20,729 bases of DNA from W11650 sp963545585 (GTDB lineage Bacteria; Bacillota; Clostridia; Lachnospirales; Vallitaleaceae), in assembly GCA_963545585.1 (NCBI GenBank), contig CAUUKX010000031.1:1-20729 (forward strand). Reading direction: 5' to 3'. Shown here in pieces: positions 14,041 to 20,729 of the stretch (the stretch's first letter is position 1; each line of letters begins with the position of its first letter). The notes under the pieces are model-generated. The model saw only the letters and a list, made by a program, of their open reading frames with translations, was not told the DNA's origin and searched no databases. The translations under genes were made by a program, and so were the position numbers.

Positions 14041-14739
14041 TTAAAGCAGCGAAAAGTAATACCCTATCCCCCACTTCGTCATAATATACTCCGGCTCTCC
14101 CGGCGTCCGCTCAATCTTCTCCCGCAAACGACGAATATGAACATCCACCGTCCGCACATCGCCCGGATAATCATAGCCCCAAACAATACTCAACAAATTC
14201 TCACGGCTATAAACCTTATTCGGATTCCGCATCAAATGCTCCAGCAAATCAAACTCCTTAACCGTTAAAACAATCTCCCGCCCATCCATAAAAACCTGCC
14301 GACTCTCCGGCCGCAAGGACAAAAGACCAGCCGCCAGCGTCATATCCTCCTGCTCCCGCCGCTGCGCCGCTGCTACTTCGTTCCGGCGCAAAATTGCCTT
14401 CATTCGCGCCTTCACCTCCAAAATATTAAAAGGCTTGGTAATATAATCATCCGCACCATACTCCAAACCCAAAATCTTATCCATATCATCACCCTTGGCG
14501 GTCAACATCATCACCGGCGTCATGCTCCTCTCCCTAATCTGACGCAGCACCTCCATACCATCCTTGCCCGGCAGCATCACATCTAAAATAATCAAATCAT
14601 AATCATTTTTTCCCGCCTGCTCCAAAGCCATTTCACCATCAAAAGCCGTATCCACCAAGTAGCCGTCCTGCTCCAAGCTAAACTTCAAACCCTTGACAAT
14701 CAGCTTCTCATCATCCACCACCAAAATCCTTTTCGCCAC
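14041..14739 (-). CDS. OmpR/WalR-type response regulator
   Basis: The 232-residue regulator has a receiver domain (1-120) with acidic pair D9-D10, phospho-acceptor D53 in L-I-I-L-D-V-M-L-P-G, T80 and K102. A C-terminal OmpR winged helix (about 132-232) contains V-K-E-F-D-L-L-E-H-L and V-D-V-H-I-R-R-L-R-E-K-I…G-I-G-Y-Y. I use the GTG at 14737-14739: AGGAGG lies 8 bases before it and the receiver begins at MAKRILVVDDEK. The open frame upstream is not family-like. It lies 22 bases after the comEA-like gene. Its probable partner kinase is at 9583-10980, about 3.1 kb further on, separated by the insert. It probably binds direct repeats upstream of cell-envelope genes, as WalR and PhoP do, but no target is visible. 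Confidence 0.92.
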   Translation of the reverse strand: MAKRILVVDDEKLIVKGLKFSLEQDGYLVDTAFDGEMALEQAGKNDYDLIILDVMLPGKDGMEVLRQIRERSMTPVMMLTAKGDDMDKILGLEYGADDYITKPFNILEVKARMKAILRRNEVAAAQRREQEDMTLAAGLLSLRPESRQVFMDGREIVLTVKEFDLLEHLMRNPNKVYSRENLLSIVWGYDYPGDVRTVDVHIRRLREKIERTPGEPEYIMTKWGIGYYFSLL

Positions 14740-14761
14740 GGCCGCTCCCTCCTCTCGCTCA

Positions 14762-15328
14762 CTAATCCGACACCACAATCTGATCCTTAATCTTCTGAAA
14801 AGCCTTGCTCTTAATCCCCTTAATCCGCATAATATCCTCAATCCTGCGAAAAGCTCCCCGCTCCTGCCGATCCTTTATAATCAACTCCGCCTTCTTCTCC
14901 CCAATCCCCTTTAACGTCATCAATTCCGCCTTACCGGCCGTATTGATATTAACCTTTTTTCCCTCGCCTTTATCCTCTACCGCTTTTTCCTTTGCCGCAT
15001 CCTTTCCCTGCGGCTCGGTCACTGAATCCTTTTCACTTAAAGCCGTGGTGTTCCGATTCTCCGGCTGCCCGCTGCCCGGCTGAACATCCAGCTTCTGCTC
15101 ACCCTCACTCTCTTGCTTCACGCCTTGAGAATTAAGCTGCTTTGACTGAGACCCCATATTCTCCTGTTGACCCAGTTCTTTAGAGACTACTCCGTTCTCC
15201 GCCTCCCCTTGGCTTTGAGACACACTCTTAATCACAATCTGATTAGAATGCAGCATAGTAAAATAAACAATCCCACCCACCACAATCAAAAAAGACAACA
15301 AAAAATACTTATAAATCCGATTCCTCAT
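14762..15328 (-). CDS. comEA: ComEA-like helix-hairpin-helix DNA-binding protein
   Basis: The 188-residue protein has an N-terminal membrane anchor (about 8-26), a long polar Q/E/K/S-rich linker (35-122), and a C-terminal ComEA-type double helix-hairpin-helix (126-186). The latter has V-N-I-N-T-A (126-131), L-K-G-I-G-E-K-K-A (139-147) and I-K-G-I-K-S-K-A-F (169-177). ComEA binds incoming double-stranded DNA at the outer face of the membrane and passes it to ComEC. There is no SLBB domain, which many Firmicute ComEA proteins have between anchor and HhH; the linker takes its place. GGAGGTG precedes the ATG. It lies upstream of the regulator gene, away from comEC. Confidence 0.82.
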   Translation of the reverse strand: MRNRIYKYFLLSFLIVVGGIVYFTMLHSNQIVIKSVSQSQGEAENGVVSKELGQQENMGSQSKQLNSQGVKQESEGEQKLDVQPGSGQPENRNTTALSEKDSVTEPQGKDAAKEKAVEDKGEGKKVNINTAGKAELMTLKGIGEKKAELIIKDRQERGAFRRIEDIMRIKGIKSKAFQKIKDQIVVSD

Positions 15329-15348
15329 AAGCCACCTCCGACTCCCTC

Positions 15349-15354
15349 AGTATA
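15349..15354 (-). promoter_or_regulatory. Possible -10 box upstream of comEA
   Basis: The minus strand reads TATACT about 20 bases before the comEA start codon. The -35 position is poor, so RNA would begin near 15342 with a very short leader. Apart from this and the three repeats listed next, the 357-base gap 15329-15685 holds no gene. Confidence 0.3.
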
Positions 15355-15426
15355 CCCCTTTTCCCGAAAAAAGTCGTCCGCAATTTGTGGAATCCGATTA
15401 AAATTTCATTAGAAACTGCAAGTGAA

Positions 15427-15466
15427 TTTTGAACAAGTATCAAGACATTATGCAACCAAATTCTAA
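15427..15466 (+). repeat. Palindromic repeat B, right half only
   Basis: TTTTGAACAAGTATCAAGAC and the following ATTATGCAACC match the 3' halves of the two full copies (TTTTGAACAAGTG…TGCGACC), including the CTAAA just after. No matching left arm is seen within about 60 bases upstream, so it is a truncated copy and its stem cannot form. Confidence 0.6.
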
Positions 15467-15480
15467 ACCTTTAAGCCTAA

Positions 15481-15573
15481 GCCAGAGCGTGTTCTTTCTG
15501 CACGCAGTTCAACTGTTCGATGCGTCCGCAGGACGCTAGTTTTGAACAAGTGCTGAAAGAACATGCGACTGGC
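15481..15573. repeat. Palindromic repeat B, copy 2
   Basis: A 93-base hairpin with ends GCCAG/CTGGC (15481-15485 with 15569-15573) and the same GAGCG/GCGAC step as copy 1. The stem is TGTTCTTTC/GAAAGAACA (15490-15498 with 15555-15563), then GCAC/GTGC (15500-15503 with 15550-15553). The conserved GTTCAA/TTGAAC arm follows, and a tip GCGTCC-GCA-GGACGC (15522-15536). The tip differs from copy 1 by a C-G to T-A pair change, and the outer stem is unrelated in sequence yet still complementary. Confidence 0.8.
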
Positions 15574-15574
15574 C

Positions 15575-15675
15575 ACTAAACTTCCCCATAATCAAAGTGC
15601 TATGCACTTCTGCCTGACGGGTTGTCTATCTAAAAAAGACCGTTCTATTTTTGCAAAACATGGGAAAGTTGAGTT
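15575..15675 (+). repeat. Dispersed repeat A, copy 2
   Basis: About 101 bases immediately after repeat B copy 2, aligning with 3492-3590 over the whole length. Shared parts include AAGTGCTA, CTAAAAA(A)GAC and a 19-base identical end AACATGGGAAAGTTGAGTT. Its right end is about 10 bases from the stop codon of the flippase gene. The left terminal repeat is degraded (ACTAAACTTCCCC). Confidence 0.8.
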
Positions 15676-15685
15676 GTAAACCCAA

Positions 15686-17302
15686 CTATATCATCCTCTT
15701 CGCCAGTCTGGCCAGCCGTCCGCCAAAAGGCATCTCCTGCAATTCCTCTATCGAAACTACCCTCAAGCGAATAATCAAAACAAAATAAGCCGCCATCGCC
15801 ACCAAAATTGCCAGCAAAGTTGCCGCTGCATTCCCTAAAGTCCCATTCGGCAAAAAAATGTCAGCAATCAAATAAGTCAAAAACGTCAAGCCGCCCATTA
15901 AAATGGAAGCCGCCGCCGACCGGCCAAAAAGCTCGGCATAATTAAGCTGCACCTTCGACCGGCGCACAACCGCCGATAAATTAAAATACGCTGATGCCGC
16001 TGAAAACACAATATTGGCATAAGCCGCTCCATACAAGTTCAAATTAAAAGCATAAAACACCAAAAAATTAAACGCCACCTTAATCGCTATCGCCTTTAAA
16101 GCCGAGCGGACAGGAATCCCCATATGACCCATGCCCTGCAACAAGCCAACCGACAAAGTAGACACACTGAAAAATAAAACCGTCACTGCGCCAATCCTTA
16201 AAATATCCGTCGTCACCTGTGCAAACTCATCCATCTTAAACAGGAGCTTTAAAATCGGCCCCGCCAGCACAAAAATCCCAACACTGGCCGGCATGGCAAT
16301 CAGTACCGAACTCTTCAGCGCCGTACTAACCCGCACCAGCATAGCCTGGCGGTCAGCCAATGCCGTCGCCGCCGAAATACTCGGAATACTCGCCGCCGCC
16401 AAAGCCGAAGCAATTGCAATCGGCATAGTGATAATCAAAGTATATTTCCCGCTTAAAATCCCATTTAAAACCGCAATCTCGGTATGCGAATAATTATGAA
16501 AAAATAAAGCCCGGGAAAACATCATATCGTCAATAATAGTTGAAATATTAAAAGTCGCCGTCCCAATTACAATCGGAATACTGGTCATTAAAATCGTCCG
16601 CCAAAGCCCCGGCAGTTGACCCAGTGCCAACGAATTTTGAGCCGTCACTGCCTTCGGCATCCGCCCGCAGTAAAGCCCGTACAAAAACAGTAAAAAGAAA
16701 AGCCCCATCAAAGCACCGATCCCAGTTCCGATTGTACCGCCGGCGGCGGCCAGCTCCGCTCCCCCTTTTTTTATCAGCCACAACGGCAGCAAAATACTGA
16801 AAGTTGCGTTAAAGATCTGCTCAATAACCTGACTGACCGCCGTCGGCACCATGGTATTCATTCCCTGAAAATACCCCCGGAACGAAGACATCACTGCAAA
16901 AATCAAAAGCGACGGTGCCAAACACTTAATCGCCGTCTCCGCACCTGGAACATGAATAAAATTGGCATATGGAGCGGCAATATAAAATAAAGCAGCAGAA
17001 AAAAAGGCACTGATTAAGATATTCAGCCAAATGGAAGCCTTGAAAATCAAATGTGCTTCTTTTCTCTGCCGTAATGCCAGCTTGCCGGAAACAATCCGGG
17101 AAATTGCCGCTGGCATGCCATAACTGGAAACAATCAATAAATAAGTATAAATATTAAAGGCATTGTTATAATAGCCATTCCCCTCATTTCCCAAAATGTT
17201 AGTCATCGGAATCCGGTAAAGTACCCCGATGATTCGTACCAAAAGAGAGGCAGCTGCTAAAACAGCACCTTGTTTGGCAATATGTATCGCTTTTTTGTCC
17301 AT
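15686..17302 (-). CDS. MurJ/SpoVB-type MOP-family lipid flippase
   Basis: This 538-residue polytopic membrane protein of the MOP flippase superfamily has about 14 hydrophobic segments. The N-terminal pattern Q-G-A-V-L-A-A-A-S-L-L-V-R-I-I-G-V-L-Y-R, then P-M-T-N-I-L-G-N-E-G-N-G-Y-Y, is typical of the SpoVB/YtgP (MurJ) branch in Firmicutes. F-R-G-Y-F-Q-G-M-N-T-M-V-P-T-A at about 141-155 and L-Q-G-M-G-H near 394 are further hallmarks. Such proteins flip undecaprenyl-linked precursors (lipid II or spore-cortex precursors) across the membrane. The sequence cannot say whether this is the vegetative MurJ or the sporulation SpoVB paralogue. GAGGAC precedes the ATG. It follows the DUF3048 lipoprotein gene after 119 bases. 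Confidence 0.85.
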   Translation of the reverse strand: MDKKAIHIAKQGAVLAAASLLVRIIGVLYRIPMTNILGNEGNGYYNNAFNIYTYLLIVSSYGMPAAISRIVSGKLALRQRKEAHLIFKASIWLNILISAFFSAALFYIAAPYANFIHVPGAETAIKCLAPSLLIFAVMSSFRGYFQGMNTMVPTAVSQVIEQIFNATFSILLPLWLIKKGGAELAAAGGTIGTGIGALMGLFFLLFLYGLYCGRMPKAVTAQNSLALGQLPGLWRTILMTSIPIVIGTATFNISTIIDDMMFSRALFFHNYSHTEIAVLNGILSGKYTLIITMPIAIASALAAASIPSISAATALADRQAMLVRVSTALKSSVLIAMPASVGIFVLAGPILKLLFKMDEFAQVTTDILRIGAVTVLFFSVSTLSVGLLQGMGHMGIPVRSALKAIAIKVAFNFLVFYAFNLNLYGAAYANIVFSAASAYFNLSAVVRRSKVQLNYAELFGRSAAASILMGGLTFLTYLIADIFLPNGTLGNAAATLLAILVAMAAYFVLIIRLRVVSIEELQEMPFGGRLARLAKRMI

Positions 17303-17421
17303 GATGTCCTCTTAAATGCTGTAATTACTTTCTCAGCTTTTCATGCTCCTCAAACCGTCCGCTCTGCTTTACCGACAGCCCGGACGACAAATTCTTCAAT
17401 AACAACCGCCTGTCTTTTCTT

Positions 17422-18591
17422 CTATTCTTCGCTCATCTCTACCAGATCAAGCCGTCCGGACGGATAAACAGCAATCCAAGTCTTACCTGGATTAAGCAAA
17501 ATCTCCTGACCCTTTTCATCATAATAATGTGTCGTTTTAACATGCGTTTCCTTCTTCCAAGTAATCGGCACCATCTTGCCGCGGGTAAAGAAGTAACCCT
17601 TGCCCTCGCCGAGCAGCTTCATATCGACCCGACCGGCATCGTCGCCCTTGATGTTCCAAACATCAACAATCTGCAAAATAATATTGGTAAAACGCAATTG
17701 ATTGCCGGTTTCCACATCAATATGCGGTTTGCCGAACTGAAAACGCAGATACTCTTTTTTCTCCTCGTCATAAGTAAAGTAAGGCGTGTCAATATAGGAA
17801 AACGGCAGCTTTAAGGTATGAATCGTCTTGCCCGCCGACAGCAGAATTTCTTCATCCTGAGAAAAATGCAGCTTCGTTCCGGTTTCCGGATTCGGTTCTT
17901 TCCGGTAATTTTGCTTTTCCCAGCCGGTCATCACCCGGTCGTAGCTGGTATAAGTACTATGCGGCCGTTTCCGGTTAGGATCCAAATAAAAGGCAATATT
18001 GCTTAAATAACTGATGGAGTTGATATCCGAAATTTTAAGTTCCTTAATCGCCACCTCTCCCTGCGGTGATTGACCGGCATGCAGATAAACTGCGTCATGG
18101 TCGAGTGCAAAATCCAGAAAATAATGACGGCAGCTCCGCACCGGCCCGATTTTTTCATTATCAAATTCATGAAAAAGTGCAAACAAACGAGTAATTCCGC
18201 CCTCAGCTAAAGTTTCGTAAATCACCTCCGCTGACTCAATCCCTGACTGCGGCAGGGCATGCTCAATATTGCTGATCATAATCCCCACCGACCGGCGGTT
18301 CGTCAGGTCTTCCCGCATCGTCAGTCCAGATAAAGGACTTTTCGGCTTCCGTTTCTCCTCCTCCGCCAGCCGCTTTTGCTCCTCCTCTTTTCTTTTTTCT
18401 TCCGCTATTTTAGCTTCTTCCTCCTGTTTTTTCTTTTCCTGCTCTACTCTTTCCTGCTCTGCCCTTTCCTGCTTCAGCTTTTCTTCGGCTGCCGCCTGTT
18501 TCTCCTCAAAGGTCGGCTCTTTTTTGCCGCAGCCGACTGCTGCCGCCAGCATAATGCATAAACATACCAACAGAATCCTTTGATATTTCAT
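17422..18591 (-). CDS. DUF3048 lipoprotein (YerB-like)
   Basis: The 389-residue protein has a lipobox A-V-G-C (C21). A strongly charged E/K/Q-rich helix (about 27-83) is likely a coiled-coil stalk. A full DUF3048 region follows: R-S-V-G-I-M-I-S-N (about 100-108), A-L-P-Q-S-G-I…A-E-V-I-Y-E-T-L-A-E-G-G-I-T-R-L-F-A-L-F (about 113-142), G-P-V-R-S-C-R, and a C-terminal part with W-K-K-E and N-P-G-K-T-W. Bacillus YerB is the best-known relative; its biochemical role is not established. AAAGGGGGAG precedes the ATG. It starts 16 bases after ybeY and is probably co-transcribed with it. It should sit on the outer face of the membrane. Confidence 0.87.
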   Translation of the reverse strand: MKYQRILLVCLCIMLAAAVGCGKKEPTFEEKQAAAEEKLKQERAEQERVEQEKKKQEEEAKIAEEKRKEEEQKRLAEEEKRKPKSPLSGLTMREDLTNRRSVGIMISNIEHALPQSGIESAEVIYETLAEGGITRLFALFHEFDNEKIGPVRSCRHYFLDFALDHDAVYLHAGQSPQGEVAIKELKISDINSISYLSNIAFYLDPNRKRPHSTYTSYDRVMTGWEKQNYRKEPNPETGTKLHFSQDEEILLSAGKTIHTLKLPFSYIDTPYFTYDEEKKEYLRFQFGKPHIDVETGNQLRFTNIILQIVDVWNIKGDDAGRVDMKLLGEGKGYFFTRGKMVPITWKKETHVKTTHYYDEKGQEILLNPGKTWIAVYPSGRLDLVEMSEE

Positions 18592-18607
18592 TGTCTCCCC
18601 CTTTGGT

Positions 18608-19099
18608 TTAACGGTTAATATTCATTTCCTTCAGCATTTTTTCCTGGCGGCCAAACATCTCCGCCTCTTGCTCGGCCGTCATATGATCATAGCCGACCAA
18701 ATGCAGGAGGCTATGCACAATTAAAAACGCAACCTCCCTTTCCAAACTATGGCCGTATTCCGCCGCCTGCTCCTTGGCTTTCGCAAAGCATAAAATAATA
18801 TCGCCCAAAAAGATATTCCCGGTTTCCGGATTTAAGGCACTGACATCGGCCTGAGAAAAGGCCGCTTCCTCCATTGGGCTTTCAAAGAAAAGCATAGGAA
18901 AAGACAATACATCCGTAACACTGTCAATTTCTCTTTGCTCGGCATTCAACTCCCGGATCTCCTCCAGCGTGACGATATTGAGGCAGATATCAACCGCCGC
19001 CGGCAAGGCCAGCAAAGCAACCGCCCGTTCCGCTGTCCGGGCAGCAAACTCCGCCATTTCCTGATTCATTAATCCATTCATGTCATAAAATTCAATCAT
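18608..19099 (-). CDS. ybeY: Endoribonuclease YbeY (rRNA maturation)
   Basis: YbeY is a zinc-dependent single-strand endoribonuclease needed for 16S rRNA 3'-end maturation and ribosome quality control. The 163-residue product has the defining zinc motif H-S-L-L-H-L-V-G-Y-D-H (H129, H133, H139) and the upstream T-D-V-L-S-F-P and G-D-I-I-L-C segments. Length is normal. Its ATG directly abuts the stop codon of the 7TM-HD gene, the usual Firmicute order (phoH - 7TM-HD - ybeY). Confidence 0.95.
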   Translation of the reverse strand: MIEFYDMNGLMNQEMAEFAARTAERAVALLALPAAVDICLNIVTLEEIRELNAEQREIDSVTDVLSFPMLFFESPMEEAAFSQADVSALNPETGNIFLGDIILCFAKAKEQAAEYGHSLEREVAFLIVHSLLHLVGYDHMTAEQEAEMFGRQEKMLKEMNINR

Positions 19100-20653
19100 T
19101 TATATTCTCCCATAGCTGATGCGCTCATGATAAAGCCCGCGGTAAACCGCCACAAAAGAAGCCTTCGTCCGGTCAAACTCTTTAAAGGATAAGCCCGATT
19201 CAATCAGTTGATTTTCCATTACTAACTGTGCCGTCACCTGATCAATTATCTGCTCAATCCGCTCCAAACTCCGCTCCGCTTCCGGCAAACTCTTAATTGT
19301 TGCCTCTGCGACATCAGCCATCATCACAATCGCCGCTTCCTTGCTCTGCGGTTTCGCCCCCGGATAGCGGTAAGCTTCCGGCGGAACTTCCGCTCCTCCG
19401 CTTTGACTTAACGCCTTTTGATAAAAATAAATTACCAACCGGTCACCATGATGCTCCCGAATAAAAGCTGTGACCGCTTTCGGCAAGCGAATCTTTTTAG
19501 CTATCCGCAGCCCTTCTTCAACATGACCGATAATGATGGCGGCGCTTTCCTGTGGCGGCAGAAAATCATGCGGATTTTCACCGGACTGATTTTCAATAAA
19601 ATAATTCGGATTTTTTAACTTGCCGATATCATGATACATTGCCCCGGTTCTGACCAGCAGCGCATCAAGCTTTAAATCAATTGCCGCTTTTTCCGCCAAA
19701 TTAGCCACCATTAAACTGTGATGATACGTTCCCGGCGCTTCCCGCAGCAATTGCTGCAAGACTTCATTATTGGTATTGGCCAGTTCCATCAGCTTATTGG
19801 GTGTAACCACGTCAAAAGCCGATTCCCACAAAGGAAGACTTCCCATCAAGAAGATCACGGAAATTAAGCCATTAATCATGCCGTAAACCAAGTTCAGCCA
19901 AACAAAACCTTGGATGTTACCGGTTCTGGCCAAATGTCCGAACAGCACCAGCAGCCCAAACGCTGCCATACTGGCCAGCGCAATATAAATAACATTTTTC
20001 CGCTGCCGAATATAGGGCAAAAGCTGATGGCTCAGCAAAATCATGCTTAATAAAATCAAAATATCCACCCAATCCAGCTCTCCCGTCGCTGCCACCAGCA
20101 GCACCGCTCCAAAGCCATACATCAGCGCAATATCCTGAGCAAACACCGTCGCTGTCAGCATAATAACCAGCAAAAGCGGCATCAGATAAGGCAAAGACCC
20201 AGCCAGATACATTGACGGCACGATGCCGACCAGCAAAAAACAAGCTAAGAGAATTACATTTTTTAATTCCGTAATTTTATCCCGCTGAAAAAAGTAAAAA
20301 TAGCTGGTCAAAAGCCCCGACAGCAGCAGTAAAAAAATTAGTTTAAAACTGACAATCACAAAATTTTGTGAATTCTGCAAAATCGTAAAAGCGCCGTTCA
20401 GGGAAATGATTAAAAAGGTCAGTGCCATCACTAATGTGTGGACGAATTCTTTATTTTTGGCTTTATCCGGCTGTTTAACAAAAGCAGCCGCTCTTTCTTC
20501 CTCCGGTAGTTCCGCCGTTTCTGCCGCTTCTGCTGTTTCCGCTGGTTCCTCTGTTTCTGTTATTTCCGCTGTTTGCGGTACGGGCGGCATGATATCCGCT
20601 GCGGTTTCCGGCTGCTCCGGCCAAATGATATTTTCATCCTGCTTTTTATCCAT
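19100..20653 (-). CDS. 7TM-HD (PgpH-like) phosphohydrolase lacking the extracellular domain
   Basis: This 517-residue membrane protein starts with an acidic T/A/E-rich tail (about 15-60). Seven or so membrane segments follow (about 70-285), then an HD domain: Y-H-H-S-L-M-V-A-N-L-A (about 313-323), M-Y-H-D-I-G-K (H-D pair), I-I-G-H-V-E-E-G, F-I-R-E-H-H-G-D and M-M-A-D-V-A-E-A. This is the PgpH/YqfF family, which hydrolyses the second messenger c-di-AMP to pApA. Typical members are about 700 residues and carry a 7TMR-HDED outside domain after the first helix; that domain is absent here, while the HD domain looks complete. AAAGGAG precedes the ATG. Position before ybeY supports the family call. 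Confidence 0.85.
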   Translation of the reverse strand: MDKKQDENIIWPEQPETAADIMPPVPQTAEITETEEPAETAEAAETAELPEEERAAAFVKQPDKAKNKEFVHTLVMALTFLIISLNGAFTILQNSQNFVIVSFKLIFLLLLSGLLTSYFYFFQRDKITELKNVILLACFLLVGIVPSMYLAGSLPYLMPLLLVIMLTATVFAQDIALMYGFGAVLLVAATGELDWVDILILLSMILLSHQLLPYIRQRKNVIYIALASMAAFGLLVLFGHLARTGNIQGFVWLNLVYGMINGLISVIFLMGSLPLWESAFDVVTPNKLMELANTNNEVLQQLLREAPGTYHHSLMVANLAEKAAIDLKLDALLVRTGAMYHDIGKLKNPNYFIENQSGENPHDFLPPQESAAIIIGHVEEGLRIAKKIRLPKAVTAFIREHHGDRLVIYFYQKALSQSGGAEVPPEAYRYPGAKPQSKEAAIVMMADVAEATIKSLPEAERSLERIEQIIDQVTAQLVMENQLIESGLSFKEFDRTKASFVAVYRGLYHERISYGRI

Positions 20654-20729
20654 GTTTTCTCCTTTCTCGGTTTATCCATTCCTGTCTTTCGTCTGCTCTG
20701 CCACTCGTCCCGCCTGCCGCCAATTTTAA
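20646..20729 (-). CDS. Possible C-terminal end of an upstream gene (27 residues)
   Basis: From the right edge one minus-strand frame stays open for 27 codons and stops at TAA (20646-20648), overlapping the start of the 7TM-HD gene by 8 bases. The end is very polar (…R-A-D-E-R-Q-E-W-I-N-R-E-R-R-K-H-G). In Firmicutes phoH or yqfD often precedes this gene, but the piece is too short to name and may be chance. Confidence 0.2.
   Translation of the reverse strand, partial: LKLAAGGTSGRADERQEWINRERRKHG

Noticed and set aside
14740..14841. Upstream extension of the response regulator frame
   Set aside because: It overlaps the comEA 3' end, is arginine-rich and unlike any receiver domain; the GTG at 14739 has a strong AGGAGG site.
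13830..15685. Possible CRISPR array because of repeated palindromes in the comEA/regulator region
   Set aside because: Repeats are about 90-100 bases, irregularly spaced, with no uniform spacers and no cas genes.
17356..17386. CGTCCG/CGGACG inverted repeat between the DUF3048 and flippase genes
   Set aside because: Six pairs around a 19-base loop with no T-run on the minus strand; too weak to call a terminator.
18360..18520. Low-complexity stretch that could be taken for a DNA repeat
   Set aside because: It encodes the E/K/Q-rich coiled-coil stalk of the DUF3048 lipoprotein, so it is explained by the protein.
20460..20600. GCTGTTTC-type reiterations near the right edge
   Set aside because: They encode the acidic T/A/E-rich tail of the 7TM-HD protein; no separate element is needed.

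Overview
The window looks like chromosome from a spore-forming, low-to-mid GC Gram-positive anaerobe (class Clostridia, possibly Lachnospiraceae-like). The basis is gene content (MurJ/SpoVB-type flippase, GerMN protein, DUF3048 lipoprotein, 7TM-HD/YbeY pair, ComEC/HolA pair) and strong AGGAGG-type ribosome binding sites. Genus cannot be told from the sequence alone. Nearly everything is on the minus strand; only rlmH and an AI-2E-family transporter gene are on the plus strand. No rRNA, tRNA, CRISPR array or insertion-sequence transposase was seen.

Reading the minus strand from the right edge: a possible gene tail, a 7TM-type HD phosphohydrolase gene lacking the usual extracellular domain, ybeY, and a DUF3048 lipoprotein gene form a tight run. 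A MurJ/SpoVB-like flippase follows. A 357-base gap (15329-15685) is packed with short palindromic repeats. Next comes a comEA-like gene, an OmpR-type response regulator, then an AT-rich three-gene insert: a truncated ORF6N gene, a D12-class DNA adenine methyltransferase, and an ATPase with an OLD/TOPRIM-like tail. After the insert come the sensor kinase that probably partners the regulator, a two-domain GerMN protein, comEC and holA. The likely ancestral order is comEA - regulator - kinase - gerMN - comEC - holA, with the methylase/ATPase pair breaking the two-component operon.

Left of holA are convergent AI-2E transporter and rlmH genes, the latter strongly divergent in its SAM-binding region. 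A 396-base divergent promoter region (2702-3097) separates them from another AT-rich run: a lipoprotein with an internal duplication, a soluble HD hydrolase, an immunity-like small protein, and the 5' end of tsaB at the left edge.

The most unusual content is (1) the methylase + ATPase/TOPRIM-like pair, a candidate defence or restriction-like system; (2) a palindromic repeat in two full copies whose loop and ends are conserved while the main stem differs in sequence but stays complementary, plus a half copy; (3) a second ~100-base repeat in three copies with terminal inverted repeats, each close to a stop codon; and (4) an RlmH homologue lacking the glycine-rich SAM motif. Family names were assigned by reading the proteins; no database search was run.
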